Assembly: GCF_017874425.1 (NCBI RefSeq)
Contig: NZ_JAGGLL010000004.1
Span: 1 to 64,000 of the forward strand
Length of the DNA: 64,000 bases
Direction: 5' to 3'
Origin: Clostridium punense
Lineage (GTDB): Bacteria; Bacillota; Clostridia; Clostridiales; Clostridiaceae
Positions 1-7,680 of this stretch are shown here, in pieces; position 1 is the stretch's first letter; the number at the start of each line of letters is the position of its first letter. The position numbers and the translations under genes are program-made. Below the pieces are notes generated by a model. That model worked only from the letters and a program-made list of their open reading frames with translations, was not told the DNA's origin and ran no database searches.

Positions 1-104
1 ACATATTCATCTTAAACTACTTGTTTATAAATAATAAAATTCTATGAAAATAGAAGTAAATAAAAGATAAATTAAAATTATTGAGGTAGGGGGAATTTTT
101 TAGT

Positions 105-530
105 ATGAAAACTTATGTAATTGAAGAAGGAACTAGGGAAAGCATTAGGATAGTTGACTATGGGATAGTTGAATATAATAATTCAAAAGTACCATATACT
201 CAAGAACCAACCTTTATACCAATTAGCAGAGTTGTTAAAGAAGATAATGACGAGATTGTTGCTGGAGTAAATGCTCTATTATATTGTTGGAATTGTATGT
301 ACATAGACGTACTATGGGTAAAGGAAGATTTTAGGGGAAAGGGGTACGGATCAATACTTTTAAGGGAAGTGGAAAAAATCGCACAGGAAAAGGGATGTTC
401 ATTAATCCACTTAGACACTTTTGATTTTCAAGCAAAGGATTTTTATCTTAAGCATGGATATGAAGTTTTTGGGGAATTAGAGAACTGTCCAGCTAACCAT
501 ATGAGATACTACCTAAAAAAGATTATTTAA
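105..530 (+). CDS. GNAT family N-acetyltransferase
   Basis: A 141-residue protein that is a single GNAT acetyltransferase domain, expected to move an acetyl group from acetyl-CoA to an unidentified amine. The acetyl-CoA binding segment is visible around residues 70-85 (VKEDFRGKGYGSILL, the R/Q-x-x-G-x-G/A loop), followed by the usual helix and the late motif FYLKHGYEVFGE near residues 109-120. A G-rich ribosome site (ggtaggggg) precedes the ATG. The next gene is also a GNAT but a different subfamily, so the pair is not a recent tandem duplication. The substrate cannot be inferred. Confidence 0.85.
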   Translation: MKTYVIEEGTRESIRIVDYGIVEYNNSKVPYTQEPTFIPISRVVKEDNDEIVAGVNALLYCWNCMYIDVLWVKEDFRGKGYGSILLREVEKIAQEKGCSLIHLDTFDFQAKDFYLKHGYEVFGELENCPANHMRYYLKKII

Positions 531-588
531 ACGGATTTATGAAGTATTATTAAGGGTGTTTAAAATTTAAATATATAGGGGGAGAATT

Positions 589-1059
589 ATGATAGAATTT
601 AGACAAATTACATGGGAAAACTTTGGTGAATGTGTTAAGTTGCAACCTAAGGAGGAGCAGAGAAGCTTTGTTGCTACAAATTTGTCAAGTCTTGCTGAAG
701 CTTATGTTGCTTTAACTAATAATGAGTGTATTCCTATGCCATATGCTATTTACCATGATGATATTATGGTAGGTTTTATAATGTTATCTTATAATTATGC
801 AAATGAAGACAATGCTGAAAGTGTTTATTGGGTATGGAGATTTATGATTGATAGAAATTATCAAGGGAGAGGATATGGAAAGGAAGCAATAAAAAAAGCC
901 ATTGAATTAATTAGAACCTTCCCAAAAGGAGAAGCAACTATGGTTTTACTGTCCTATGAACCAGATAACTTAGTAGCAAAAGCCTTATATAAATCAATAG
1001 GCTTTGCAGAAACAGGTGATATTGAAGATGGAGAATTAGTTGCAAAACTTACTTTGTAG
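589..1059 (+). CDS. GNAT family N-acetyltransferase (spermidine/spermine-type)
   Basis: A 156-residue acetyltransferase of the GNAT fold. The acetyl-CoA loop is the segment NYQGRGYGKEAIKKA (about residues 90-104), preceded by the beta strand VYWVWRFMID, and the C-terminal motif is NLVAKALYKSIGFAETGD. This layout resembles the BltD/PaiA-like diamine or spermidine N-acetyltransferases, but the polyamine substrate is only an inference. The start ATG is preceded by aggggga at good spacing. It lies 58 bp after another GNAT and is followed by a terminator hairpin, so the two may be co-transcribed. Confidence 0.85.
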   Translation: MIEFRQITWENFGECVKLQPKEEQRSFVATNLSSLAEAYVALTNNECIPMPYAIYHDDIMVGFIMLSYNYANEDNAESVYWVWRFMIDRNYQGRGYGKEAIKKAIELIRTFPKGEATMVLLSYEPDNLVAKALYKSIGFAETGDIEDGELVAKLTL

Positions 1060-1452
1060 AATTCATAATAATAGATAATAACTATACTAGAATTGATCTA
1101 TAAGACAAACAAGTTAATTAGGGGGATTTTGAATGAGCTATAACTTTGAATTAGAGTTTATAGCTTTTTTTATTATATAGGAATTTCAACTTTTTTTGTC
1201 TAAAAAAAATCACTGGAATGCCTTGTAATTGCAGGGGTTCAGAATGAATGTAAAAAAATGAAAGTAATCGCTAGCTTTTAAGGGAGCGTGTGAAAACATG
1301 CATTTGTTACATTACTAAATATTACTAAAATCTAGAAGAATATAGCATGATAATATGTTTGATAAATGGTATAATAGCTGTATAAATATAAAATTTTCAA
1401 TAAAGTAAAGCACTGGAAATTCTAGAGTAATCACATTTTGGGGGAGATGTTC
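1060..1452 (+). other. Intergenic region with terminator and a tiny RBS-led ORF
   Basis: About 390 bp without a normal gene. It holds a 15-codon ORF (1133-1180) with a strong ribosome site, lying exactly over a terminator-like hairpin (1136-1173). A possible promoter for the TetR gene lies near 1360-1400, where TATAAT occurs around 1370. Nothing else was recognised. Confidence 0.5.
1136..1173 (+). terminator. Intrinsic terminator after the GNAT pair
   Basis: The arms AGCTATAACT and AGTTTATAGCT pair with one bulged base and are followed directly by a run of seven T. It overlaps the tiny ORF at 1133-1180. Confidence 0.65.
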
Positions 1453-2028
1453 ATGAAACAGTGTGCTAAACCTGCAATGATTAATTCATTTAAGGATTTA
1501 TTAAATAAAAAATCCATAGATAAGGTTACCGTAAAAGATGTTTGTATTCATTGCGGAGTAAATAGGCAGACTTTTTATTATTATTTTAAGGATATTATAG
1601 ACATACTTAATTTCACAATAGTGGAAGAGTTATATGCAGAGATTGCGCAAAATAGAACCTTTGAAACTTGGGAAGGCGGCTTTTTAGCAACAATGAATTA
1701 TTTGAAGAAAAACTCAACAATGATTTTTCATATATGCAAGTCTTCCTACTGGCCAGAAGTAAGGGGCTATTTTATAGACTTCTCAAATAATTTACTTCAT
1801 TACGTAGTCAAAGAATGCGAGGGTAATATGGGGGTAAAATTACAAGAGAAGGATAGAGATTTCATTGTTAATTTCTATAGACATGTATTTAATGGACTTA
1901 TGATGGATTGGGTATGTGATGGTATGAAAGAAGAGCCAAAAGTTATTTTAGACAAGCTTCTTTTAATGATAACTGGAAGCATTTCCCGTTCTGTAGATGC
2001 TTTTATAAAATATGAATTAAAAGTTTAA
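1453..2028 (+). CDS. TetR/AcrR family transcriptional regulator
   Basis: A 191-residue regulator with an N-terminal TetR helix-turn-helix: the segment SIDKVTVKDVCIHCGVNRQTFYYYFKD (about residues 22-48) is the classic recognition helix ending in TFYYYFKD. The remainder is an all-helical ligand-binding and dimerisation domain of the DhaS-like or TetR_C_7 type. The ATG at 1453 is chosen because the ribosome site (ggggga, 1440-1446) overlaps any earlier start. It is closely followed by a terminator and then a membrane protein gene with an inverted repeat at its promoter, so local repression of that gene is the simplest model. The ligand is unknown. Confidence 0.85.
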   Translation: MKQCAKPAMINSFKDLLNKKSIDKVTVKDVCIHCGVNRQTFYYYFKDIIDILNFTIVEELYAEIAQNRTFETWEGGFLATMNYLKKNSTMIFHICKSSYWPEVRGYFIDFSNNLLHYVVKECEGNMGVKLQEKDRDFIVNFYRHVFNGLMMDWVCDGMKEEPKVILDKLLLMITGSISRSVDAFIKYELKV

Positions 2029-2032
2029 ATTT

Positions 2033-2085
2033 AAACCCCTTCAAATCAGACACTTTAGGGTATGTGTCTATTGAAGGGGTTTTTA
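2033..2085 (+). terminator. Intrinsic terminator after the TetR gene
   Basis: A long stem with arms AAACCCCTTCAA and TTGAAGGGGTTTTT encloses a second small hairpin (AGACAC/GTGTCT). The T tract follows the outer arm. The outer right arm also supplies the TTGAAG -35-like element of the next promoter. Confidence 0.85.
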
Positions 2086-2122
2086 CAATAACTGTATAAT
2101 TAAATTGAAAACAAATTTAATT
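2071..2122 (+). promoter_or_regulatory. Promoter with inverted-repeat operator before the DUF5692-like gene
   Basis: TTGAAG (2071-2076) and TATAAT (2095-2100) are 18 bp apart. Overlapping the -10 is a perfect 9-bp inverted repeat AATTAAATT-N7-AATTTAATT (2098-2122). That position would suit a repressor such as the adjacent TetR protein. The AT-only arms mean chance occurrence is possible. Confidence 0.45.
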
Positions 2123-2147
2123 TTCAAAAAATGGAGGAGGTTAAGAA

Positions 2148-3167
2148 ATGTTTGTTTTTAATTATGCAGAGGGAGCAACGGTATTAAGTGTTTGGGGTGT
2201 CTGGATACTGGTTTTTGCTCTACTTTTTGGATTAAATGAAATAACTAGAAGGTCTAAGGAAGCTGGATTTATTTGTTTTGTTATTTTACCAATAGTACTT
2301 TCCATAGTATGGTTTACAGCATTAAAAGATACTACTTACACTGACTGGTTCCACCTAGCAAAAGTTTATTCTTCTACAGCAGGATGTATAGGATTCTGGT
2401 GTATTAGACATGTTAAAGGAAGAAATAAACTAACAGGTAAGGAATGGAGAATGTCTGAAGTGAAGTGGGCATTATGCTTCCCACCTTTGATTCTTGCTAT
2501 TAACATATTAGAAGCTGTTGCACGTGATTTTCAGGTTGGTTTGCAATATGCTGGTGGAGGAATATTAGCTGACGACGCTATGTATGTGCTTGGTGGCTCA
2601 TGGAACTTCATGAATGGTATTGCTGGAATTTTAAATATAATTGCCATTACTGGATGGCTTGGAATATGTATACGTAAGAAAACAGATAAAGACGGCAGTA
2701 GAGACATGATTTGGCCTGATATGCTATGGTTCTGGATTATAGCTTATGATCTTTGGAATTTTGCTTATACCTACAACTGTCTTCCAGGACATGCTTGGTA
2801 TTGTGGTTTTGCACTACTTTTAGCACCGACTCTTTGTGCTTTCACAGTGGGAAAAGGAGCATGGTTACAGCATCGTGCACAAACCCTAGCTATTTGGTGT
2901 ATGTTTGCTCAAACCTTCCCAGCATTTATTGATAAGGGAGCTTTCGCAGTAGCATCAACTTATAACCCTACACCACTTTTTATATTTAGCCTTTTATCCT
3001 TATTATCAAATATTGCAGTAATTGCTTATATGATTTACAAGGTAATTAAGACAAAGAGAAATCCATATATGGGTGAGTTATATACAGATTTAGAAAAATA
3101 TAAAGAAGTTAAAGCACTTGCAGAGAACTGCAGCCAAGTAGGCACACAAATAAGTAATTCATTATAA
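2148..3167 (+). CDS. Polytopic membrane protein, DUF5692-like
   Basis: A 339-residue integral membrane protein with about eight or nine hydrophobic segments and an unusually high tryptophan content (for example VWGVWILVFALLFGLNE at the N terminus, and DMLWFWIIAYDLWNFAY around residues 190-206). It has no signal peptide, transporter motif or known catalytic motif. The overall pattern fits the DUF5692 family, whose function is not known to me. A strong ribosome site (ggaggagg) precedes the ATG. It sits behind a TetR regulator, a terminator and a candidate operator, so it may be an inducible membrane protein; the inducer is unknown. An inverted-repeat terminator follows. Confidence 0.65.
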   Translation: MFVFNYAEGATVLSVWGVWILVFALLFGLNEITRRSKEAGFICFVILPIVLSIVWFTALKDTTYTDWFHLAKVYSSTAGCIGFWCIRHVKGRNKLTGKEWRMSEVKWALCFPPLILAINILEAVARDFQVGLQYAGGGILADDAMYVLGGSWNFMNGIAGILNIIAITGWLGICIRKKTDKDGSRDMIWPDMLWFWIIAYDLWNFAYTYNCLPGHAWYCGFALLLAPTLCAFTVGKGAWLQHRAQTLAIWCMFAQTFPAFIDKGAFAVASTYNPTPLFIFSLLSLLSNIAVIAYMIYKVIKTKRNPYMGELYTDLEKYKEVKALAENCSQVGTQISNSL

Positions 3168-3176
3168 TAATAGACT

Positions 3177-3231
3177 TTAAGGGAACTAAAGCTGGCTTAT
3201 AAGAGTTAGGTATTAATTTTAGTTCCCTTAA
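3177..3231 (+). terminator. Inverted repeat, probable terminator
   Basis: The arms TTAAGGGAACTAAA and TTTAGTTCCCTTAA are perfectly complementary, with a 27-nt loop region. Only a short T run follows, so termination strength is uncertain. Confidence 0.55.
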
Positions 3232-3431
3232 TTGCAAACAGGAATGATAAAAAAATAACAATCCTATAAAGTGATTGGGTTTAATTTTATTTCATGCACC
3301 TAGAGGGAAAGTTTATTTAACTATAATTTTTTAGAAAAGTCAGTAATGTTTTCTTGCTTGTACTTTAAGAAGTATTGAGACTTTAAACTAAGGTTAGACT
3401 TAAAAAATTAAATGAAATGGGGTAAAACTAT

Positions 3432-4103
3432 ATGGATAATTACAAGGTTTTAGAAATTAAACAAAGTGTATTTGAAGATAACAACAAACAAGCAGATTTG
3501 CTTAGGGAAGAACTTAAGAAAGAGAAAACATTTTTATTAAACTTAATGTCATCACCGGGATCTGGAAAAACCACTACAGTTTTAAGAACAATAGAAGCAC
3601 TGAAGGGTGAGATGAATATTGGGGTTTTAGAAGCAGATATCGATTCTGAAGTAGATGCTAAGACCGTATCTAAAACAGGTGCCAAAGTAATTCAGTTGCA
3701 TACAGGAGGAATGTGTCACCTAGACGCAGATATGACTAAACAAGGATTAAAGGGGCTAGGCACAGACGGGATAGATTTTGTTATTTTAGAAAACGTAGGA
3801 AACTTAGTATGTCCAGCAGAGTTTGATACTGGAGCTTCGAAAAATGCCATGATTTTAAGTGTGCCAGAAGGTGATGATAAGCCTTTAAAGTATCCTTTAA
3901 TGTTTTCCATTGTTGATGTTTTATTAATTAATAAGATGGATACAATGAGTGTTTTTGATTTCGATTTAGAAGCTGTAAAGGAGAGAGTAAAAAAATTAAA
4001 TCCTAATATTAAAGTAATTCCAATTTCAGCAAAAAAAGGTGAAGGCCTTGAAGAATGGGTGGATTGGATAAAATCAGAAGTTAAGAACTGGAATGAAAAC
4101 TAA
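3432..4103 (+). CDS. hypB: Nickel incorporation GTPase HypB
   Basis: HypB is a cytoplasmic SIMIBI-class GTPase that, with HypA, delivers Ni2+ to [NiFe]-hydrogenase and in some bacteria to urease. The 223-residue protein shows the P-loop SPGSGKTT (41-48), the dimer-interface metal motif GGMCHLDADM with Cys95-His96, a further conserved Cys127 in NVGNLVCPAEFD, and the guanine specificity motif NKMD (167-170). It lacks an N-terminal His-rich nickel-storage stretch. It begins a three-gene cluster (Fe-S flavoprotein next, then hypA) with 39 and 27 bp gaps. No hypCDEF and no [NiFe] subunit lies in this window, so the client enzyme is unknown. Confidence 0.95.
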   Translation: MDNYKVLEIKQSVFEDNNKQADLLREELKKEKTFLLNLMSSPGSGKTTTVLRTIEALKGEMNIGVLEADIDSEVDAKTVSKTGAKVIQLHTGGMCHLDADMTKQGLKGLGTDGIDFVILENVGNLVCPAEFDTGASKNAMILSVPEGDDKPLKYPLMFSIVDVLLINKMDTMSVFDFDLEAVKERVKKLNPNIKVIPISAKKGEGLEEWVDWIKSEVKNWNEN

Positions 4104-4142
4104 GACTATAATGATTATTTATTTTGGGGAGGGAAATCATAG

Positions 4143-6833
4143 ATGGTAAATCAAAAGGTATTGGAACTTGCTAATAAGATTAGCAGAACAAAAATAGGGA
4201 CAAAGTCTGAAATTAAACCAGAGGATCCGGAATACAAAATTCTAGAACCTGTTGTAACTGAGGAGATGGCAGAGGTAGCACTTCACCTTGAGTTACGTAA
4301 GCCACTAAGTGCTCAAGAAATTTCGGGGCTTTGTGGTAAGTCTTTAGAAAAAACTGAAAAGCTATTATGGGAACTAGCTATGGCGGGAGCCGCTTTTGTT
4401 AATAAAATTGATGGAGTAGATAAATACTGGCATGAGATCTGGGTACCAGGTCACATGGAAATGATGGTTAATAACAGGGAAAATGTTAAGAAATATCCTC
4501 AAATAGGTAAGGCGTTTGATGACTATGGAAAATTAAGAGGACCAAAGGCTTGTGGAAATGTTCCAGTAGGTGGGGGACCTATGCGTGTTATTCCTATAGA
4601 AAAGTCTATTTCAGGAGAAACTAGAAGAGCTTCTTATGAGGAAGTTTCCAAATATCTAAATGAAAACACTATTTTCTCTGTTTCTGATTGTTCTTGTCGT
4701 ACCTCAAGAGAAGTTATGGGGGAAGGCTGTGGTCACTTAAAGGAAGATATGTGTATTCAGTTGGGCCATGCTGCCGAATATTATATACGTACTGGAAGAG
4801 GAAGAGAAATTACTCGCGAAGAAGCTTTTGAAATTATTAAAAGAGCAGAAGAAAATGGGCTAATGCATAGCATACCTAACACCGATGGACCAGGAAAAAC
4901 TCATGCTATTTGTAACTGCTGTGGCTGTTCTTGCTTTGCTTTAAGAATTGCAAATATGTTTGTTAATCCTGATATGGTGCGCTCTAATTATATTTCTAAA
5001 GTAGATAAAGATAAGTGCGTTGCCTGTGGAGAGTGCGTAGAAAACTGTCCTACTGGTGCCTTAAAGCTTGGTCAAAAGGTTTGTAGCAAAACACCTATTG
5101 TTGAGAAGCAAAGAGAACTCCCGCATGATACTGAGTGGGGTTTAGATAAATGGAACCCAGATTACCGTACAAATAGAAAAGTAGTTACGGATACAGGTTC
5201 AAGTCCTTGTAAAGCAGAATGCCCTGCACACATTGGAATTCAAGGCTATATTAAGCTAGCTGCCCAAGGCAGATATACTGAAGCCTTAGAATTAATTAAG
5301 CATGAAAATCCTTTCCCAGCTGTTTGCGGAAGAATATGTCCAAGGAAATGTGAAGCAGCTTGTACTAGGGGAGATATTGATGAGCCAATTGCTATTGATG
5401 AGATCAAGAAGTTTATTGCACAGCAGGATTTAAATAAGGATACTAGATATATACCAATGTTAAGACATGAATATGGAAATAAAATCGCGGTTATTGGAGC
5501 AGGTCCTTCTGGACTTTCCTGTGCTTTTTACCTAGCAATTGATGGGTATAAGGTAACTGTTTTTGAAAAACAAAAAGCCCTTGGTGGTATGCTTACCTTA
5601 GGAATTCCAGCCTTTAGACTAGAAAAGGACGTAGTTAATGCTGAAATTCAAATACTTAAGGAACTAGGAGTTGAATTTAAAACTGGAGTAGAAGTTGGAA
5701 AGGATATAAGTCTTAATGATTTAAGAAAAGAAGGCTATGAAGCTTTCTATGTAGCAATAGGTGCTCAAGGCGGTAGAACCCTTGGCATCGCTAATGAGGA
5801 TGCAGAAGGAGTAACAACTGGTGTGGAGTTTTTACGCAGGGTAAGTTTAGGAGAAGAAGCAAGACTAGAAGGGAAAACTATAGTAATCGGAGGGGGCAAT
5901 GTTGCTATTGATGTTGCTAGAACAGCCGTAAGAGTTGGGTCTTCTAAGGTGGATATGTATTGTTTAGAAAACAGAGAGGAAATGCCGGCTCTTGGAGAAG
6001 AAATTGAAGAAGCTTTAGCAGAAGATATTACAATAAATAATTCCTGGGGACCAAAGGCTATTATCACAGAAAATGGACATGTAGTTGGAGTTGAATTTAA
6101 AAAATGCATTTCTGTATTTGATGAAAATAGAAGGTTTAATCCTAAATATGATGAAAAGGTTACTAAGATAGTTAGAGCAAATCATGTACTTATCTCTGTT
6201 GGACAAGGGATTGAATGGGGTGGACTATTTGAAAGCTCAAAAATCCAGCTAAATCCTAATAAAACAATTAAAGCAGATCCAATTACCTTACAAACAGATG
6301 AACCAGATGTATTTGCTGGAGGAGATGCTTTAACAGGTCCTAAATTTGCAATTGATGCTATTGCGCTAGGAAAAGAAGGGGCTATTTCAATTCATCGATA
6401 TGTTCACCCAGGACAGAGCTTAACAATTGGACGTATTAGAAGAGAGTATAAAGCTTTTGATAAGGAAAATCTGAACCTGGAAGGATATGATAGAGCCTCA
6501 AGAGAAAAAGTAAGTCACGTAGATGGAAAGAAATCTAAGGAAACCTTCAATGATTTAAGAGAAACCTTCACAGAGGAACAAGTAAAGAAAGAAACAGAAC
6601 GATGCCTTGGATGTGGTGCAACTGTTGTAGATGAATTTCTTTGTGTAGGTTGCGGTGCATGTACCACAAAGTGTAAATATGATGCAATCAGCCTTGTGAG
6701 AAGATATGACAAAGAAAATCCTGAGTTTAGTGATATGAAGGCTAATATAGTAAAGCATGCCTTAAAACGTAAGGTGAGAATAGTAGTGAAAAAACCAGTG
6801 AAACTTTTGAAATCTATGTTTAATCAGGATTAG
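4143..6833 (+). CDS. Large Fe-S flavoprotein oxidoreductase, GltD/NfnB-like, between hypB and hypA
   Basis: An 896-residue multidomain redox protein. Residues 1-130 include a winged-helix-like segment (PLSAQEISGLCGKSLEKTEKLL). Residues 176-270 carry an unusual cysteine set (SDCSCRTS, GEGCGH, DMC, CNCCGCSC). A ferredoxin motif CVACGECVENCP follows at 292-302. The cysteine-rich N-terminal domain of GltD-type enzymes (C356-C407) leads into an FAD site (GAGPSG, 452-457) and an NAD(P)H site (GGGNVAIDVART, about 586). The C terminus has another cluster region (CLGCG and CVGCGACTTKC, about 820-845). It should pass electrons between NAD(P)H, FAD and Fe-S clusters; the partner is unknown. The position inside hypB-hypA suggests a link to a nickel enzyme. 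Confidence 0.8.
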   Translation: MVNQKVLELANKISRTKIGTKSEIKPEDPEYKILEPVVTEEMAEVALHLELRKPLSAQEISGLCGKSLEKTEKLLWELAMAGAAFVNKIDGVDKYWHEIWVPGHMEMMVNNRENVKKYPQIGKAFDDYGKLRGPKACGNVPVGGGPMRVIPIEKSISGETRRASYEEVSKYLNENTIFSVSDCSCRTSREVMGEGCGHLKEDMCIQLGHAAEYYIRTGRGREITREEAFEIIKRAEENGLMHSIPNTDGPGKTHAICNCCGCSCFALRIANMFVNPDMVRSNYISKVDKDKCVACGECVENCPTGALKLGQKVCSKTPIVEKQRELPHDTEWGLDKWNPDYRTNRKVVTDTGSSPCKAECPAHIGIQGYIKLAAQGRYTEALELIKHENPFPAVCGRICPRKCEAACTRGDIDEPIAIDEIKKFIAQQDLNKDTRYIPMLRHEYGNKIAVIGAGPSGLSCAFYLAIDGYKVTVFEKQKALGGMLTLGIPAFRLEKDVVNAEIQILKELGVEFKTGVEVGKDISLNDLRKEGYEAFYVAIGAQGGRTLGIANEDAEGVTTGVEFLRRVSLGEEARLEGKTIVIGGGNVAIDVARTAVRVGSSKVDMYCLENREEMPALGEEIEEALAEDITINNSWGPKAIITENGHVVGVEFKKCISVFDENRRFNPKYDEKVTKIVRANHVLISVGQGIEWGGLFESSKIQLNPNKTIKADPITLQTDEPDVFAGGDALTGPKFAIDAIALGKEGAISIHRYVHPGQSLTIGRIRREYKAFDKENLNLEGYDRASREKVSHVDGKKSKETFNDLRETFTEEQVKKETERCLGCGATVVDEFLCVGCGACTTKCKYDAISLVRRYDKENPEFSDMKANIVKHALKRKVRIVVKKPVKLLKSMFNQD

Positions 6834-6860
6834 AATAACTAGTGAGAGAGGATGTTTTTC

Positions 6861-7202
6861 GTGCATGAATTAGGAGTGGTTATTGAAGTTATCAAAACCG
6901 TTGAAAACTTTGCAAGAAATAATGGATTAAGTAAAGTAGATACCATAGTTCTTCAAATTGGAGAGCTATCATCCATGATTCCTAGATATGTTGAATCCTG
7001 CTATCCAGCGGCAGTGGATGGGACTTTACTGCAAGATACAAAACTAAAGATTGAAATACTGCCAGGTAATGGGATTTGCAAGGCGTGTAATAAAGTTTTT
7101 AATCTCATTGAAAACAACAGTAAATGCCCAAGGTGCCAAAGTACAAGCTGGGAACTGTTAGGCGGCAAAGAATTTATGATAAAAGAAATCGTAGCTTGTT
7201 AA
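6861..7202 (+). CDS. hypA: Nickel metallochaperone HypA
   Basis: HypA binds nickel through its N-terminal Met-His and hands it on with HypB. The start is the GTG at 6861, which gives the obligatory N terminus M-H-E-L; an upstream ATG at 6852 would bury His2, a known nickel ligand, and is poorly spaced from the ribosome site (gagagagga, 6843-6851). The 113-residue length is normal. The structural zinc site is visible as CKAC (about 73-76) and CPRC (about 91-94). It is the last gene of the hypB-flavoprotein-hypA cluster. No other hyp gene is present here. Confidence 0.93.
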   Translation: MHELGVVIEVIKTVENFARNNGLSKVDTIVLQIGELSSMIPRYVESCYPAAVDGTLLQDTKLKIEILPGNGICKACNKVFNLIENNSKCPRCQSTSWELLGGKEFMIKEIVAC

Positions 7203-7280
7203 AAATTACTTTACAATTAAAAGCATTAGATATATAATATTACACATATTTCTAAAACTGCGATAATACTGTATATGTGT

Positions 7281-7557
7281 TGAAGAAGAAGAGTACATGG
7301 AAAGTTAATTTAGGCATCTGAAATAAATAACAAGTAAAAGATGCCGTATAGAGATCTAAGGAGGGTGAAAACTTAGAATTTAACTCTGTGGAAGGAAGCT
7401 TTGGAGCAATAAATAGAAAGTCAAATTTGATGTAGTATATTTATGGGGTAATTCCCTTAAAAATAATTAAGTTGGGTTAAGGAAACTTAACCAATTTAGG
7501 TGGTAACGCGGAAAATAGCCTTTCGTCCTAAGATATTTGGATGAAGGGCTATTTTAT
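7281..7557 (+). promoter_or_regulatory. T-box leader (predicted glutamate-responsive)
   Basis: A T-box riboswitch upstream of gltX. Visible elements in order are the AGTA motif of stem I (7292-7295), the AGAGA bulge (7349-7353), the GGTGAAA loop (7364-7370), the 3' side of stem I with GGAGC (7403-7407), and the T-box sequence AGGTGGTAACGCGG (7498-7511). The terminator follows (arms AAATAGCC/GGGCTATTT, 7513-7557). Two GAA triplets (7391-7393 and 7395-7397) fall where the specifier should be, consistent with Glu. Uncharged tRNA-Glu would stabilise the antiterminator and switch gltX on. Confidence 0.92.
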
Positions 7558-7680
7558 TTGCTGGTAAATTTGGATTAGTTTTTAAGTTTTTTATCTTCAT
7601 TACCTTAAGACAATGAAGATAAAAAGTAGTGTAAGCTAGAACTTTTGTTTTAAGTCATAAAAAAGAAGGGAAGGAAAGTT

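Noticed and set aside
3232-3431. Possible nickel/cobalt riboswitch before hypB
   Set aside because: No conserved NiCo (czcD-type) motif or paired helices could be found in the region.
5765-6109. Antisense open frame in the Fe-S flavoprotein gene
   Set aside because: Shadow frame opposite a gene with clear domains; no ribosome site.
6852-6860. ATG 6852 as the hypA start
   Set aside because: It would displace the nickel-binding His2 and is too close to the ribosome site.
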